Shown here: in pieces, positions 62,662 to 64,000 of the stretch
Layout: the number at the start of each line of letters is the position of its first letter
Numbering within the stretch: position 1 is the stretch's first letter
DNA from: Nostocoides japonicum T1-X7
Lineage (GTDB): Bacteria > Actinomycetota > Actinomycetes > Actinomycetales > Dermatophilaceae
Length of the DNA: 64,000 nt
Direction: 5' to 3'
Assembly: GCF_001046855.1 (NCBI RefSeq)
Contig: NZ_HF570958.1
Coordinates: forward strand, 625,201-689,200
Notes under the pieces: generated by a model
The model's database searches: none
Seen by the model: only the letters and a program-made list of their open reading frames with translations
Told to the model about the DNA's origin: nothing
Made by a program: the position numbers and the translations under genes

Positions 62662-63174
62662 TCAGCCGGTGCCGAGCCGGATGAGGTGACCGACGACGCC
62701 GGGGACCCACCCGGTCTGGCCGCTGAGCCACCGGGTCGCGACGATGTTCGTCGGGATGAGCGTCGTGCCGCGCCGCCGGGCGACGACCCCGAGGTCGGTG
62801 CCGAAGACGTCCGTGACGAGGGCCCAGTCCATCCGGGCGTGACGGACGAGGTGCTCCCCGATGGCGAGGCCGATCGTCTCGACGACGACGTCGCCGTCCG
62901 CTCCGGTCGCCCGGGCCCTGTCGTATGCCGCTCCGAGGGCGGCGAGGTCGTCGACGTCGACGCCGTCGCCCTCGAGGCGTTGCAGCGCCGCGTCGATCCG
63001 GGCCCGTTCGCTGTCCCCGATCGGTGCCGTGTCGGGCCGCTGCGGGCGACCGTCGTCCTCCACGTCGCCGGCGAACGCCGAGGAGGTGGTGTCCTCCGCC
63101 AGCGTCGTCAGCGGGCTCGGGGACTCGGCTGCCGTGCGGTCGCCGCCACCTCGCCGCCGTGAGAAGAGAGCCAT
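62662..63174 (-). CDS. DUF3806 domain protein
   Basis: The 170-residue protein has a basic N-terminus (ALFSRRRGGGDR), a low-complexity acidic linker and a C-terminal domain from SERARIDAALQRLEGD. In that domain, IGEHLVRHARMDWALVTDVFGTDLGVV and NIVATRWL (outline) match DUF3806. The function is unknown. It is 8 bp downstream of pgl on the same strand and probably co-transcribed with it, without an evident ribosome binding site. Confidence 0.75.
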   Translation of the reverse strand: MALFSRRRGGGDRTAAESPSPLTTLAEDTTSSAFAGDVEDDGRPQRPDTAPIGDSERARIDAALQRLEGDGVDVDDLAALGAAYDRARATGADGDVVVETIGLAIGEHLVRHARMDWALVTDVFGTDLGVVARRRGTTLIPTNIVATRWLSGQTGWVPGVVGHLIRLGTG

Positions 63175-63182
63175 CGGCGTGC

Positions 63183-63935
63183 TCAGCCCGCGTCCTGGGC
63201 GCCGGGCAGCCGGCTCGCCGCGTCGGTGTCGAGGAGCCACAGCGTCTCGGCCTCGCCCTTGACCGCCGACGCCGGCACGTCCCACCGATCGGCGGACGGG
63301 TCGAGCGCCTTCGCGACGGCGTCGGCCTTGTCCGCGCCGGCGACGAGGAACCACACGCGCCGGGAGTGCTCGAGGGCCTCGAAGGTCAGCGACACCCGAT
63401 CCGGGGGAGGCTTCGGGGAGTCGTGGACCGCGATCGCGATGGCGTCCGTCGTCCGCTGCGCCGGGTGATGGGGGAAGAGGGATGCGATGTGCGCGTCCGG
63501 CCCGACGCCGAGGAGCATGACGTCGAAGTCTCCCGCACCGGACGCCCGGACGTCCGCGGCATACGCCTCCGCGCTCGCCTCCGCCGAGGCGCTCCGGTCC
63601 GGCCCCGCCACGGCATGGACGTTCTGCGCGGGGATCGGCACATGGTCGAGGAGGGCCTCGGCGTTCTGGGTCTCGTTGCGCTCGCCGTCGCCGGCGGGGA
63701 GGTACCGCTCGTCACCCCACCACACGTGGACGGTCGACCAGTCGACGGCCGAGCTGCCCGGTGTCGTGAGGACCGAGGCGAGGATGGCCGAGCCCATCGA
63801 GCCGCCGGTGAGGCAGAGATGGACCTCCGGACGGACGGACTGGGCGTCGATGATCGCCGTGACGAGCCGGGCCGCCGAGGCGTCCGCGAGGGACTGCTTG
63901 TCGGGGTGGACGACGATACGGGGCGCTGCGGTCAT
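63183..63935 (-). CDS. pgl: 6-phosphogluconolactonase
   Basis: The 250-residue enzyme hydrolyses 6-phosphogluconolactone in the oxidative pentose phosphate pathway. The DevB/Pgl motifs are LCLTGGSMGSAIL near residue 41, VWWGDERYLP near residue 72, and GVGPDAHIASLFPHH near residue 146. GAAGGGA precedes the ATG. The start overlaps the stop of the upstream gene by 3-4 bp, consistent with the usual zwf-opcA-pgl order. Confidence 0.94.
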   Translation of the reverse strand: MTAAPRIVVHPDKQSLADASAARLVTAIIDAQSVRPEVHLCLTGGSMGSAILASVLTTPGSSAVDWSTVHVWWGDERYLPAGDGERNETQNAEALLDHVPIPAQNVHAVAGPDRSASAEASAEAYAADVRASGAGDFDVMLLGVGPDAHIASLFPHHPAQRTTDAIAIAVHDSPKPPPDRVSLTFEALEHSRRVWFLVAGADKADAVAKALDPSADRWDVPASAVKGEAETLWLLDTDAASRLPGAQDAG

Positions 63936-64000
63936 GAGGGTCCCTTCCTCCGGCGACGGCTGGATGTCGTGGTGGCGCCGTCCGGCGCGAGGCGTCGGCG
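63932..64000 (-). CDS. C-terminal end of probable OpcA (glucose-6-phosphate dehydrogenase assembly protein), partial
   Basis: The frame enters from the right edge and ends with TGA at 63932-63934, overlapping the pgl start (ATGA). The 22 visible residues include RRRLAPDG and a basic end (RRRRKGPS). In actinobacteria opcA normally lies immediately upstream of pgl, and 'LRRLxPD' endings occur in OpcA, so this is a context-based guess. There is too little sequence for a firm call. Confidence 0.4.
   Translation of the reverse strand, partial: RRRLAPDGATTTSSRRRRKGPS

Overview
The window is very GC-rich DNA from an actinobacterium, most likely a Micrococcales member near Intrasporangiaceae. The evidence is the linked set uvrB, uvrA, uvrC, rapZ, yvcK, whiA, gap, pgk, tpiA and secG, the actinobacterial proteins WhiB, RbpA and mycothiol-dependent isomerases, and a CoaE-GrpB fusion. 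Many genes start 6-8 nt after a TAnnnT -10 box, which suggests leaderless transcripts. No rRNA, tRNA, CRISPR array or complete insertion sequence was seen.

Layout. 0-1.4 kb: an isomerase tail and coaE. 1.4-15.2 kb: an accessory block between coaE and uvrB with an NmrA-like protein, a DJ-1 protein, three 14-TM-type drug-efflux MFS pumps (two paired with their own TetR), a methyltransferase, a SigJ-like sigma factor, a MalT/LAL-type LuxR regulator, a WhiB7-like regulator and a membrane-anchored esterase. 15.2-24.9 kb: a HAD phosphatase, CorA, UvrB and small membrane or transport proteins. 24.9-29.0 kb: SulP transporter, formylglycine-generating enzyme, a truncated second SulP, then terC behind a yybP-ykoY manganese riboswitch. 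29.0-33.2 kb: an SHMT-like PLP enzyme divergent from a PucR regulator, and a DUF2252 protein.

33.3-40.9 kb: a catabolic region for hydroxyproline/D-amino acids. A three-subunit flavin dehydrogenase (DAAO-like, [2Fe-2S], FAD/BFD-like) is followed by an AT-rich palindromic operator and a tightly overlapping operon: DHDPS-like deaminase, two proline-racemase-family enzymes, an ornithine-cyclodeaminase-like reductase and a GntR regulator. Together they could convert trans-4-hydroxy-L-proline to its D-epimer, oxidise it, and deaminate the pyrroline product towards 2-oxoglutarate semialdehyde.

40.9-48.8 kb: a frameshifted EamA exporter, VOC, DUF1810, CHAD and secreted proteins, a ferredoxin-reductase-like flavoprotein, an MBL hydrolase, a mycothiol-dependent isomerase and a GH15 enzyme. 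49-64 kb: uvrA, a Rieske lipoprotein, uvrC-rapZ-yvcK, then a roughly 1-kb array of 64-bp hairpin units between yvcK and whiA, followed by whiA, gap-pgk-tpiA, secG-rbpA and the end of a pentose-phosphate operon (pgl, probable opcA).

The most unusual features are the yvcK-whiA hairpin array with paired-base changes, the manganese riboswitch lying next to a decayed duplicate of its own promoter and a truncated SulP gene, and the hydroxyproline cluster with two Cys/Cys racemase paralogues.
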